The notes under the pieces were generated by a model. It did no database searches. It was not told the origin of the DNA and saw nothing but the letters and a program-made list of their open reading frames with translations. A program made the translations under genes and the position numbers. This document shows positions 32,540-40,361 of a DNA stretch of 52,663 nucleotides, piece by piece. How positions within the stretch are numbered: position 1 is the stretch's first letter; each line of letters opens with the position of its first letter. Origin of the DNA: DASSKP01 sp035695045 (GTDB lineage: Bacteria; Actinomycetota; Actinomycetes; JAFAQI01); contig DASSEX010000050.1 of NCBI GenBank assembly GCA_035695045.1, forward strand, positions 1 through 52,663. The letters run 5' to 3'.

Positions 32540-33442
32540 CTATCCAGGCGGGGCGAACGGACCCGGCGGCGGCGGGTCTGCTGCCGGTGGCGGCGGCGGT
32601 GACGCCGCGACGGCCGGAGGTGGCGACGTGGTGGGCGTCGGCGCAGGCGCGGTCGCCATCGGCGGCGCCTGCGCATCGGGAGGCGTCGAGCGCGCCACCT
32701 CGCGGCGAGTGCGCTCGGCCAGAACGGCGGAGAAGTAAGCCCACGGAGGCGTGCCGGCAGGCGGTGGCGCGGTTCGACGGCTCAGCTCGCCGAGCAGCTG
32801 GCTCCCCATCTGCTCGCGCGCCCAGGGCGCGAGCTGAGAGCTGCGGGCGAGGAACTGCCGGAGTGCCATCGCCAGCCCGTCGTCGACCATCGCCAGATCG
32901 AGTGATGCCGCCCATCCGGCCAGCGGCGGAGGCATCATGGCCGGGCGCGCGAGCCTGGACGGCACTCGTTCCTGCACGACCACTGTGCCCGCGGCGAAGT
33001 CACCGATCCGCTTCGACCGGGAGCTGAGAAGCATCGGGAGCAGCGCCCCCAGTCCCCAGGTGATGCCCGGCCGGTCGATGACGACGCCCACGAGACCGCG
33101 GACGAAGGCGTGCCGGAAGCGCACCGGCCCTCCGTCGTCGCGCACGACCCGCAGGCCCATCGCGGCCTTGCCGAGGGTGCGACCGCGCCACAACGTCTCG
33201 AAGCCGACGGGGTAACCGAGGACGACGAGCACCATCGCCGTCACGAGGAAGGCAGCGGCCGCCGCGTCGTCGGCACCGTTGAACACGTTGGCGCTGATGA
33301 GGATCAAGCCGATGACCAAGGCGTACTGCACCGCGAAGTCGATGAGCACCGCCACGCTTCGCGAACCGATTCCGGCCGGTCGGAGCTCGAGTGCGACCGC
33401 CTCGCCGATGATGATCGGATCGCCGTACGCCGCCTCGCTCAC
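32540..33442 (-). CDS. RDD family membrane protein
   Basis: The 300-residue protein has the RDD signature Arg...Asp in SRSVAVLIDFAV (about 27-38) and three or four hydrophobic helices to about residue 150, including GRTLGKAAMGLRVVRDDGG. A cytosolic helical segment and a Pro/Ala-rich tail (about 240-300) follow. RDD proteins are linked to ion or osmolyte transport, but no mechanism is known here. GTG 33442 was chosen because the family start follows at once. Its start codon is only 20 bp from that of the divergent SpoIIM-like gene, which suggests they are co-controlled. Confidence 0.85.
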   Translation of the reverse strand: MSEAAYGDPIIIGEAVALELRPAGIGSRSVAVLIDFAVQYALVIGLILISANVFNGADDAAAAAFLVTAMVLVVLGYPVGFETLWRGRTLGKAAMGLRVVRDDGGPVRFRHAFVRGLVGVVIDRPGITWGLGALLPMLLSSRSKRIGDFAAGTVVVQERVPSRLARPAMMPPPLAGWAASLDLAMVDDGLAMALRQFLARSSQLAPWAREQMGSQLLGELSRRTAPPPAGTPPWAYFSAVLAERTRREVARSTPPDAQAPPMATAPAPTPTTSPPPAVAASPPPPPAADPPPPGPFAPPG

Positions 33443-33447
33443 CTGAC

Positions 33448-33454
33448 TAGTCTG
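33448..33454. promoter_or_regulatory. Overlapping bidirectional -10 for RDD and SpoIIM-like genes
   Basis: On the plus strand TAGTCT (33448-33453) lies 9 nt before GTG 33463. On the minus strand CAGACT (33454-33449) lies 6 nt before GTG 33442. The two boxes share five base pairs. Both -35 regions would fall inside the other gene's coding sequence. Confidence 0.5.
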
Positions 33455-33462
33455 CCTCGCTA

Positions 33463-34473
33463 GTGGACATCGATGCGTTCGTCGCACTTCATCGCGACGA
33501 GTGGACTCGACTCGAGACGCTCGTCCGCAAGGCGGCCCGCCCCGGTCGGCTGACCGGCTCCGACGTCGATGAGCTGGTACGGCTCTACCAGCGCGTTGCG
33601 ACTCACCTCTCACTGGTGCAGACGCGCTCTCCGGACCCCGTACTGGTCGCGCGACTGTCCCATCTCGTCGCAACGGCACGGGCCGCGGTCGCCGGCGCTC
33701 ATGCACCCGCCTGGCGTCAGGTCGCGAGGTTCTTCACGGTCGTCTTCCCCGTGGCCGTGTACCGCAGCAGGCGGTGGTGGGTCCCGACGGCTCTGGCTTC
33801 CGTCGCACTCTCATTCGGTCTGGGGCTCTGGGTCGCGACCCATCCCGACGTCCAGCGAGCTCTTCTTCCGCCGAGCGAGGTGCGTCAGCTCGTCAACCAC
33901 GACTTCGCCGACTACTACCGTGCGCATCCAGCGCACGACTTCGCTGCGCAGGTGTGGACCAACAACGTCTGGGTCGCGGCACAGGTTCTCGTCGGCGGTC
34001 TCCTGCTCGGGACGTTCACGTTGTTCGCACTGCTGCAGAACACGGTCAACGTAGGGGTGATCGGTGGCTACATGTTCGCCGCCGGTCGCGGCGGGCAGTT
34101 CTTCGGCTTGATCTCCCCGCACGGCATCCTCGAGCTGACAGCGGTCTTCGTTGCCGCCGGAACGGGCTTGCGGCTCGGCTGGACGATCATCGACCCAGGA
34201 CCGCGAAGACGTGCCGACGCGATCGCCGAAGAAGGCCGTTCGACGGTGGTGATCGCCCTCGGTCTCGTGATCGTGCTCGGGGTGTCGGGAGTCATCGAGG
34301 CATTCGTCACCCCGTCCGGGCTGCCGACCTGGGCCCGGGTCGGCATCGGCGTGGTCGCCGAGCTGCTCTTCCTCGGCTATGTCTGGACGCTCGGCCGCCG
34401 GGCCGAGCAGCTCGGTGAGACAGGCGATCTGGAAGCCGAGCTGCGAGGGGACTACGTGCCGGTCGCCGGCTGA
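33463..34473 (+). CDS. SpoIIM-like (stage II sporulation protein M family) membrane protein
   Basis: The 336-residue protein has a helical cytosolic N-terminal domain of about 95 residues (DEWTRLETLVRKA, DELVRLYQRVATHLS) and about five to six membrane helices with the family motif NTVNVGVIGGYMFAAG and SPHGILELTAVFVAAGTG. In Bacillus SpoIIM belongs to the engulfment peptidoglycan-degrading complex; actinobacterial members occur without sporulation and next to RDD, DUF58 and MoxR genes, as in Rv3694c. Function there is unknown. GTG 33463 follows a -10 TAGTCT by 9 nt. It converges on the DUF58 gene, 7 nt apart. Confidence 0.88.
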   Translation: MDIDAFVALHRDEWTRLETLVRKAARPGRLTGSDVDELVRLYQRVATHLSLVQTRSPDPVLVARLSHLVATARAAVAGAHAPAWRQVARFFTVVFPVAVYRSRRWWVPTALASVALSFGLGLWVATHPDVQRALLPPSEVRQLVNHDFADYYRAHPAHDFAAQVWTNNVWVAAQVLVGGLLLGTFTLFALLQNTVNVGVIGGYMFAAGRGGQFFGLISPHGILELTAVFVAAGTGLRLGWTIIDPGPRRRADAIAEEGRSTVVIALGLVIVLGVSGVIEAFVTPSGLPTWARVGIGVVAELLFLGYVWTLGRRAEQLGETGDLEAELRGDYVPVAG

Positions 34474-34480
34474 CGCGGTC

Positions 34481-35776
34481 TCACAACCGTCCGGCCGCCT
34501 TGAGTCCCAGATAGGTGTCCGCCACGTGCGAGGCGAAGGTGTCCGGCGGCCCTTCGGTAATGACGACACCACGACGTCGTAGCTGAGTGGCGATCCGACG
34601 TCGGTCGGAGTCCGCCGCCTCGGCCGCGGCTGCCCGGTAGACGGCGTCCACGTCTCCGCGCTCGCTGCGCAGCTGGTCGACCGCGGGATCGGACGGCGAG
34701 GCGAGGACGACGACGTGGCGGTGCAGCAGCGGACCGATCGCCGGCATCAAGCCCTCTTGCAGGGCGGCCGGCTCGAGCGCTGTGAAAAGCACGACGAGCG
34801 AGCGCCGGCGGAGTCGCCGAAGGATCTGCGCGACGACGGCGGACATGTCCGTCTCGACCAGCTGTGGCTCGACGGGTGCGACGACGCGTACGACGTCCGC
34901 CAGGCCCGCACCGCCTGCTGCGCGGTCGACGGCCGCTCGCATCCTGCGGTCGTGCACGAGGACGCCGACCCGGTCGCCGGCATGTCGTGCGAGCGCGGTC
35001 AGCAGCAAGGCGGCGTCGATGGCGGCGTCGAACCTCGGTGCGCCCCCGACTCGGGCCGCAGAAGTACGACCCGAGTCGAGGACGAGCAGCAGCTGTCGGT
35101 CGCGCTCCGGACGCCAGGTGCGCACGACCACGTCTCCGCGTCGTGCGGTGGCGCGCCAGTCGATGGACCGCGTGTCGTCGCCGACGACGTACTCGCGGAG
35201 GGAGTCGAACTCCGTGCCCTGGCCCCGGACGGGTGCGACGACGGCACCGTCCAGCTGACGCAGTCGAGCGAGCTTCTCCGGCAGGAACCGACGGCTGGTG
35301 AACGGCGGCAGGACGAAGACGCGCCACTCGCTGTGCCGGGTGCGTTGCCGCGCGGCGAGCCCCAGTGGACCGGTCAGGCGAAGCGTCACTTCGGCGGCAC
35401 GTCGCTCGCCACGTCGGGTCGGGGCGAGAGTCGTCATGACCCGACGTCGATCGCCCGGAGCGAGCTGGATGCGGTGAGTGCGCGGGCTCGCCCCTGCACT
35501 CGGTGGCCATGCGTCGCGCACCCAGCCCCGCGCGGTCCGCGACGAGGAGTTCTGCATGGCGACGAAGACGGTGGCGGTGTCACCGACACGCGTGCTGGTG
35601 TCACCACCACGGTTGATGGCGATCGCGCGTGGCGAGGCGGCGAGGACCAGGTCGGCGACGATTCCGATGAGCAACAGCGCCAGCACGATCAGGACCATGC
35701 GACCGCCGAGCGGCGCCAGCAGCACGATGACGACGCCGCAGAGTGCGGCCAGCGCTGCTCGGCCGGTCAGTGCCAC
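34481..35776 (-). CDS. DUF58 domain protein (MoxR-associated)
   Basis: The 431-residue protein begins with two hydrophobic helices (about 5-45) and a beta-sandwich extracytoplasmic or membrane-near segment. The DUF58 motif EFDSLREYVVGDDTRSIDWRATARRG lies at about 189-214, and a VWA-like alpha/beta domain follows (LLLVLDSGRTS with an imperfect MIDAS). DUF58 proteins occur next to MoxR ATPases, which are thought to act as chaperones for VWA-type partners. The GTG start is 16 nt downstream of the moxR stop, so it is the last gene of a five-gene minus-strand operon (39592 to 34481). Confidence 0.88.
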   Translation of the reverse strand: MALTGRAALAALCGVVIVLLAPLGGRMVLIVLALLLIGIVADLVLAASPRAIAINRGGDTSTRVGDTATVFVAMQNSSSRTARGWVRDAWPPSAGASPRTHRIQLAPGDRRRVMTTLAPTRRGERRAAEVTLRLTGPLGLAARQRTRHSEWRVFVLPPFTSRRFLPEKLARLRQLDGAVVAPVRGQGTEFDSLREYVVGDDTRSIDWRATARRGDVVVRTWRPERDRQLLLVLDSGRTSAARVGGAPRFDAAIDAALLLTALARHAGDRVGVLVHDRRMRAAVDRAAGGAGLADVVRVVAPVEPQLVETDMSAVVAQILRRLRRRSLVVLFTALEPAALQEGLMPAIGPLLHRHVVVLASPSDPAVDQLRSERGDVDAVYRAAAAEAADSDRRRIATQLRRRGVVITEGPPDTFASHVADTYLGLKAAGRL

Positions 35777-35792
35777 CGGCGAGAGCTTCCGG

Positions 35793-36776
35793 TCATCGCG
35801 GCACCGCGACCGATGCCAGTACGCCGTCCAGGACGCCGTCCGCGGTCACCCCGTCGAGCTCGGCTTCCGGTCGCACCGAGACGCGATGCCGCAGAGTCGG
35901 GCGCGCGAGCGCTTTCACGTCGTCCGGCGTCACGAAGTCGCGCCCGGACAACCACGCCCACGCCTTGCTCGTCGCGAGCAGCGCCGTCGCTCCGCGAGGC
36001 GACACTCCGAGGGACAGCGATGGTGACGACCGGGTCGCGCGACACAGGTCGACGATGTAGCCCATGACCTCCGGAGTGACTCCCACGGACGCCGTCGCGC
36101 GGCGGCCGGCCGCAAGGTCTGCCGCCGAAGCGACGGCCGTGACGCCGGCGGCGGCGAGATCGCGCGGGTTGAAACCCTCGTTGTGACGCGCGAGCACCTG
36201 CACCTCGTCGTCGCGCTCGGGCAGCGGCACCGTCAGCTTGAGCAGGAAGCGGTCGAGCTGCGCCTCAGGGAGCGAGTAGGTGCCTTCGTACTCGACCGGG
36301 TTCTGCGTCGCTGCGACGACGAACGGGTCCGGCAGCGGGCGCGGTGTGCCCTCCACCGACACCTGCCGCTCCTCCATCGCCTCGAGAAGGGCCGCCTGCG
36401 TCTTCGGAGGGGTGCGGTTGATCTCGTCGGCGAGCAGCAGGTTGGTGAACACCGGCCCCTCGTGAAACTCGAAGCGCGCGGTCCGGGCGTCGTACACCAG
36501 AGAACCGGTGATGTCGCCCGGCATCAGATCCGGTGTGAACTGCACCCGACGGGTCTGCAGCGACATCGCCGCCGCGAGTGCGCGGACGAGCAGAGTCTTC
36601 GCGACACCGGGCACCCCTTCGAGCAGCACGTGGCCGTTGCACAACAACGCCACCACCAGCCCGGTGACGGCCCCGTCCTGGCCGACGACCGCCTTCGCGA
36701 CCTCCGTCCGGAGTGCCGTGAGAGCCGCGCGCGGGTCGGCGGATGCATTCGTGGTCCGTCGAGAAGTGGGGCTCAC
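35793..36776 (-). CDS. MoxR family AAA+ ATPase
   Basis: The 327-residue AAA+ protein has Walker A GVPGVAKT at about 50-57, Walker B LLADEINR at about 107-114, sensor-1 ATQNP, an arginine-finger region YSLPEAQLDRF, and the C-terminal lid SLSLGVSPRGATALL. MoxR ATPases fold or activate partner complexes, often VWA/DUF58 proteins as encoded just downstream. GTG 36776 was chosen because AGGGAGG (36784-36790, minus strand) stands 7 nt upstream. An upstream in-frame extension overlaps DUF4350 and lacks homology. Confidence 0.95.
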   Translation of the reverse strand: MSPTSRRTTNASADPRAALTALRTEVAKAVVGQDGAVTGLVVALLCNGHVLLEGVPGVAKTLLVRALAAAMSLQTRRVQFTPDLMPGDITGSLVYDARTARFEFHEGPVFTNLLLADEINRTPPKTQAALLEAMEERQVSVEGTPRPLPDPFVVAATQNPVEYEGTYSLPEAQLDRFLLKLTVPLPERDDEVQVLARHNEGFNPRDLAAAGVTAVASAADLAAGRRATASVGVTPEVMGYIVDLCRATRSSPSLSLGVSPRGATALLATSKAWAWLSGRDFVTPDDVKALARPTLRHRVSVRPEAELDGVTADGVLDGVLASVAVPR

Positions 36777-36798
36777 GCCACGTCCTCCCTGTCGATGG

Positions 36799-37950
36799 TC
36801 AAGGCCCGCTCCGCACCGCGCGGTCGAGCTGGTCGAGATCCCGGCTGAGCCGGAGCAGCTGCGAGTCGCCCTCGGGTGGCGGGCCGTACAGCGTCTGCAG
36901 GACGTCCGCGGCGCGCCACTTGCTGCGCCGTGCGACGGACTCGACCACCGCTTCCGGCGTGGTGTCCGACGCAAGACCCAGCCGGTCACGCATTCGCTCG
37001 GCCGCCGCCGCGCGCAAGGCCGAAGCGGCGGTGTCCCGCGCCCGCGCTGCCCGCAGCAGCCGCGCCCGGCCTTCGACCGTCTCGGTCGCTCGCACCACTA
37101 CCGGCAGTGGCTCCGGCACGACGGGCCCGATCCGGCGCGCCCGCCACAGCGCGAGTACGACGACGGCGAGCAAGAGCTGCAGCGTCGCCCACAGGACCCG
37201 GTCGGGCAGCAGTGCGAGCAGGCCCTTCGACCGCCGGTCGGCAGGCGCCTGTGTCGGAGGTCGCGGAACGACCCAGAGCAGCCGTGGCGACGCCGACAGC
37301 AGGCCGAGGCCCAGCGCCGCGTCCCCTTCGTCGCCGAGCCACTCGTTGCTGAAGGTCCGACCCGAACCGAGCACGACCACACGACCGTGTCCTGTGTCGT
37401 AGACGAACAGCCCCGCGTCGACCCCGTTGCGGTAGCACTGCTGCCGGGCCGCAGGCGCGGCGTAGGTCGCTCCCTCGAAACGCACTGCCCCTGCGACCGA
37501 TGCTGCGGGGAAGTCGCACGCGGGCGGCTGCTTGTCCTGCTGGATGCCATCGGGGAGTGGCGTCGCCACGACGTCGAGCGCTTCGAGCTCGCGGTCGCTG
37601 GGCGCGATGACGACCAACGTGGCGCCCCCTGCGGCGAGCGACCGGAGCTCTGTGCGTGCCAGCGAAGCGGGATCCGGAACGAAGACGGTCGTCGAGGAGT
37701 CCGGGGGTGCGCCCTTCACCGCGTGGACGGGCACGACCGTGACGCCGCGCTCGCGCACGAGCTGCGCCAGGGCGCGTCCGCCCGCAGCGGACGGGTCGCC
37801 GGGGTCGAGAGGCCGGCCGGTCGCAGGACTGCCGACGATGGCCAGGATCAGGGCCACGAAGACCAGGAACGCCGCGACGGACAGCGGCGCTCGCCATCGT
37901 TGCCAGACCGCGCGCACGTCCAGCGCCGGCTCGATGGCCGCTGCCGTCAT
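36799..37950 (-). CDS. DUF4350 domain membrane protein
   Basis: The 383-residue protein has an N-terminal helix (about 21-42), an extracytoplasmic alpha/beta domain with GGRALAQLVRERGVTVVPV and VVVLGSGRTFSNEWLGDEGDAALGL (a GATase-like flavodoxin fold typical of DUF4350), a second helix at about 275-295, and a cytosolic helical C terminus. No catalytic set is evident. The ATG overlaps the upstream DUF4129 stop (ATGA), and the moxR start follows 22 nt after its stop. The corresponding M. tuberculosis gene is Rv3691, from memory. Confidence 0.82.
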   Translation of the reverse strand: MTAAAIEPALDVRAVWQRWRAPLSVAAFLVFVALILAIVGSPATGRPLDPGDPSAAGGRALAQLVRERGVTVVPVHAVKGAPPDSSTTVFVPDPASLARTELRSLAAGGATLVVIAPSDRELEALDVVATPLPDGIQQDKQPPACDFPAASVAGAVRFEGATYAAPAARQQCYRNGVDAGLFVYDTGHGRVVVLGSGRTFSNEWLGDEGDAALGLGLLSASPRLLWVVPRPPTQAPADRRSKGLLALLPDRVLWATLQLLLAVVVLALWRARRIGPVVPEPLPVVVRATETVEGRARLLRAARARDTAASALRAAAAERMRDRLGLASDTTPEAVVESVARRSKWRAADVLQTLYGPPPEGDSQLLRLSRDLDQLDRAVRSGP

Positions 37951-38594
37951 CGCGTGGACACCGACAGCAGGCGTCGACCCCGGTGCTCGCGGTCCACGAC
38001 GTCGGCGGCCGCCACGACGACGTCGTACGACTCGCGCGTGGCGGTCCGCTTTCCGTAGACCACCGCGTCGAACGTGGTCGCCGCCGCACGGCCGGCGTCC
38101 AGGCTGGCGGGCACGACGAGGGCGATCTCCGCGGCCAGCTCGTCGGCCGTCCGCCCGGGACGGGGATCGACGATGCCGCGCTCCTCGACGACCATGGCGA
38201 GCGATCGCATGCGCGCAACCACCGCATCGTCCCAACGGCCGGCCGCGGCCGCCGTCTCTGCCTCCCGCAGCAAGTCGCCGCTCGTGCGCGAGGGGCCCTG
38301 CAGCACCGGCCGCTCACCCCTCGCGGTGCGCCGAACCAGCCCGACGCGCCACCACACGAAGGCAACCAACGCCGCGGCGGCCAACAGCAGAGCGATCGCG
38401 CCGGCACCTCCGCCCGGCGCATGGTGCGACACCGACTGCATCAGGTGGTCGAGCCACCGCTGGACGGCGCGGAAGATGCGAACCGGCCACGGCTCGTCGT
38501 TGCGGTGGTAGATCCCCTTCGACAGCTCACGACGCGCCGCTTCCCGGGCGCCGTCCCGGGTGATCGGCCCGCCACCGGCAACGGTGGCGATCAC
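37947..38594 (-). CDS. DUF4129 domain membrane protein
   Basis: The 215-residue protein has an N-terminal extracytoplasmic segment (ITRDGAREAARRELSKGIYH), one membrane helix at about 62-84, and a cytosolic C-terminal domain with the DUF4129 pattern AAAAGRWDDAVVARMRSLA and ELAAEIA...FDAVVYGKR. The domain is often fused to transglutaminase-like proteins and co-occurs with MoxR/DUF58. GTG 38594 overlaps the upstream stop (GTGA). Function is unknown; membrane-anchored scaffold is an inference from the architecture. Confidence 0.8.
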   Translation of the reverse strand: MIATVAGGGPITRDGAREAARRELSKGIYHRNDEPWPVRIFRAVQRWLDHLMQSVSHHAPGGGAGAIALLLAAAALVAFVWWRVGLVRRTARGERPVLQGPSRTSGDLLREAETAAAAGRWDDAVVARMRSLAMVVEERGIVDPRPGRTADELAAEIALVVPASLDAGRAAATTFDAVVYGKRTATRESYDVVVAAADVVDREHRGRRLLSVSTR

Positions 38595-39592
38595 GCCGCG
38601 GGGTTCTCCGTCGCTGCGCGGACGAGGGTCACGTCCAGTGCCTCGGTGCGCATGCGGCTGTCGATGTACAGCAGTGCCACCACACCGGCGACGAACGGCA
38701 ACGTGATCGCGTTGGCGACGAACGACGAGAGGCGGATCGCGATCTCCGCCCCCAGGCCGACGCTGCCGCTCGTGCCGTCGAAGGAGTTCGCCGTCGACGC
38801 GAGCGCGATGATCACGCCGGGGATCGCCAGGATCCCGCTGAGGACCGCCGCCAGCAGCCACGCGAGCAGCCGGATGCCGAGAACCCGCCAGAACGACGCC
38901 ATCGTCAGCCGCCACGACCGGCGAAGGGCCTGCCGGACCGTCAAGCGCTCGAGCACGAGAGCCGGTGTGGTGAAGCTCAGCGCCACCCAGAGCAGTACGC
39001 CGCCGACGATCAGGGCGATGAGGCCGAGCCAGGGCAGAACCGCGGCGAGGAACGCGGCGACGATGAGCCGCCAGAGAAGTGGGCGAAGTCGTGCCCACAC
39101 CACGCGGATCGGGGCACGGCGAGCGATCACCGCATCGCCGATGACGATGGTGAGCATTCCCACGAGCACCGCTGCGAGCACGGCGTTGACGAGCACAGTG
39201 ACGAGTCCGGACACCGTGCCGACGGCAGTCAGCTCGTTGGCGGTGGGCGACGCGAAGCCGCCGGTGCTGACGTCCACGACGAAGCCGAGCAACTGCTGGA
39301 TCGCCGCGATGCTCGCCGAAAGACCGAGAACGGTGCGGGGGTAGCGCCGAATCGCCGTGAACGCCCCGTCGAGGATCTCGCCGACGCTGAGCGGACGCAG
39401 CGGAATGATGCCCGGCCGAGGCGCTGCGGACGGCCAGCTCGGCGAGTACGCCGACCACTGTCCGGACACGGGCGGCGGCAGTGCGACGGGTGGCGGATAG
39501 GCGGGCGGTGGTTGCTCGACGGACCAGCCGGGAGGGGGCGCCGGGACGCCGGGCAGTGCCCAGTCACCGCTGCCATCGCCGCCGCCGGTCAT
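38591..39592 (-). CDS. Polytopic membrane protein with Pro-rich N terminus
   Basis: The 333-residue protein starts with about 60 Pro/Gly/Ser-rich residues (cytosolic), then RPLSVGEILDGAFTAIRRYPRTVLG at about 65-90, a signature of a widespread uncharacterised membrane family in Actinobacteria, followed by about six helices. Near the middle, LTVRQALRRSWRLTMASFWRVLGI is the second conserved cytosolic loop. GGAGG 8-9 nt upstream of ATG 39592 fits a first gene of an operon. It heads the five-gene cluster ending with DUF58, divergent from mtrA with 88 nt between. No function is known. Confidence 0.78.
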   Translation of the reverse strand: MTGGGDGSGDWALPGVPAPPPGWSVEQPPPAYPPPVALPPPVSGQWSAYSPSWPSAAPRPGIIPLRPLSVGEILDGAFTAIRRYPRTVLGLSASIAAIQQLLGFVVDVSTGGFASPTANELTAVGTVSGLVTVLVNAVLAAVLVGMLTIVIGDAVIARRAPIRVVWARLRPLLWRLIVAAFLAAVLPWLGLIALIVGGVLLWVALSFTTPALVLERLTVRQALRRSWRLTMASFWRVLGIRLLAWLLAAVLSGILAIPGVIIALASTANSFDGTSGSVGLGAEIAIRLSSFVANAITLPFVAGVVALLYIDSRMRTEALDVTLVRAATENPAA

Positions 39593-39680
39593 GCCGCGCT
39601 ACCTCCGGATTCCGCTCGCCCGAGGCGTCATCGTGTCAGAGGAACCCGCCACAGCGCGTAACTGATGTCACCATGGAGAC

Positions 39681-40361
39681 GTGGCAAGAGGACGCGTTCT
39701 CGTCGTCGACGACGACCCGGCGCTCGCGGAGATGCTCGGCATCGTGCTGCGGACCGAGGGCTTCGAACCGTCGTTCGTCGCCGACGGTGACCGTGCCCTG
39801 TCGGCATTCCGCTCGACCAAGCCGGACCTCGTGCTCCTCGACCTGATGCTTCCCGGGACCGACGGACTGGACGTGTGCCGGCAGATCCGCTCCGAGAGCG
39901 GAACGCCCATCGTCATGCTCACCGCCCGCGGCGACACGGTCGACGTCGTCCTGGGCCTGGAGTGCGGCGCCGACGACTACATCATCAAGCCGTTCAAGCC
40001 CAAGGAGCTCATCGCGCGGATGCGCGCGCGACTTCGGCGCAACGACGCGCAGGGCGCTGAGACGCTGACGATCGGCGACGTCACCATCGACGTTGCCGGT
40101 CACGTGGTGGCGCGGGACGGCGAACCGATCGCCTTGACCCCGTTGGAGTTCGACCTGCTGGCTGCACTGGCGCGCAAGCCCGGCCATGTCTTCACCCGTG
40201 AGCAGCTGCTGGAACACGTGTGGGGCTACCGCCACGCAGCCGACACCCGGTTGGTCAACGTGCACGTGCAGCGGTTGCGCGCGAAGATCGAGCACGACCC
40301 CGAGCGTCCGGTGCTCGTCGTGACCGTGAGGGGGGTCGGCTACAAGGCCGGCCCGCCATGA
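39681..40361 (+). CDS. mtrA: MtrA: OmpR-family response regulator
   Basis: The 226-residue protein has a receiver domain at about 4-115 with the acidic pair D10-D12, phosphoacceptor D54 (VLLDLMLPG) and K103 in the KPF motif, and an OmpR winged helix at about 128-222 (LTPLEFDLLAALARKPGHVFTREQLLEHVWGY). MtrA is essential in mycobacteria and controls division, peptidoglycan hydrolases and DNA replication genes. GTG 39681 was chosen from homology; CACCAT (39669-39674) sits 6 nt upstream, like the leaderless boxes, and GGAG is too close to act as a normal site. Its TGA overlaps the mtrB ATG. Confidence 0.97.
   Translation: MARGRVLVVDDDPALAEMLGIVLRTEGFEPSFVADGDRALSAFRSTKPDLVLLDLMLPGTDGLDVCRQIRSESGTPIVMLTARGDTVDVVLGLECGADDYIIKPFKPKELIARMRARLRRNDAQGAETLTIGDVTIDVAGHVVARDGEPIALTPLEFDLLAALARKPGHVFTREQLLEHVWGYRHAADTRLVNVHVQRLRAKIEHDPERPVLVVTVRGVGYKAGPP

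Noticed and set aside
39659..39664. TAACTG as an mtrA -10 box
   Set aside because: It does not end in T, the spacing to the GTG is 16 nt and there is no matching -35, so it is too weak to list.
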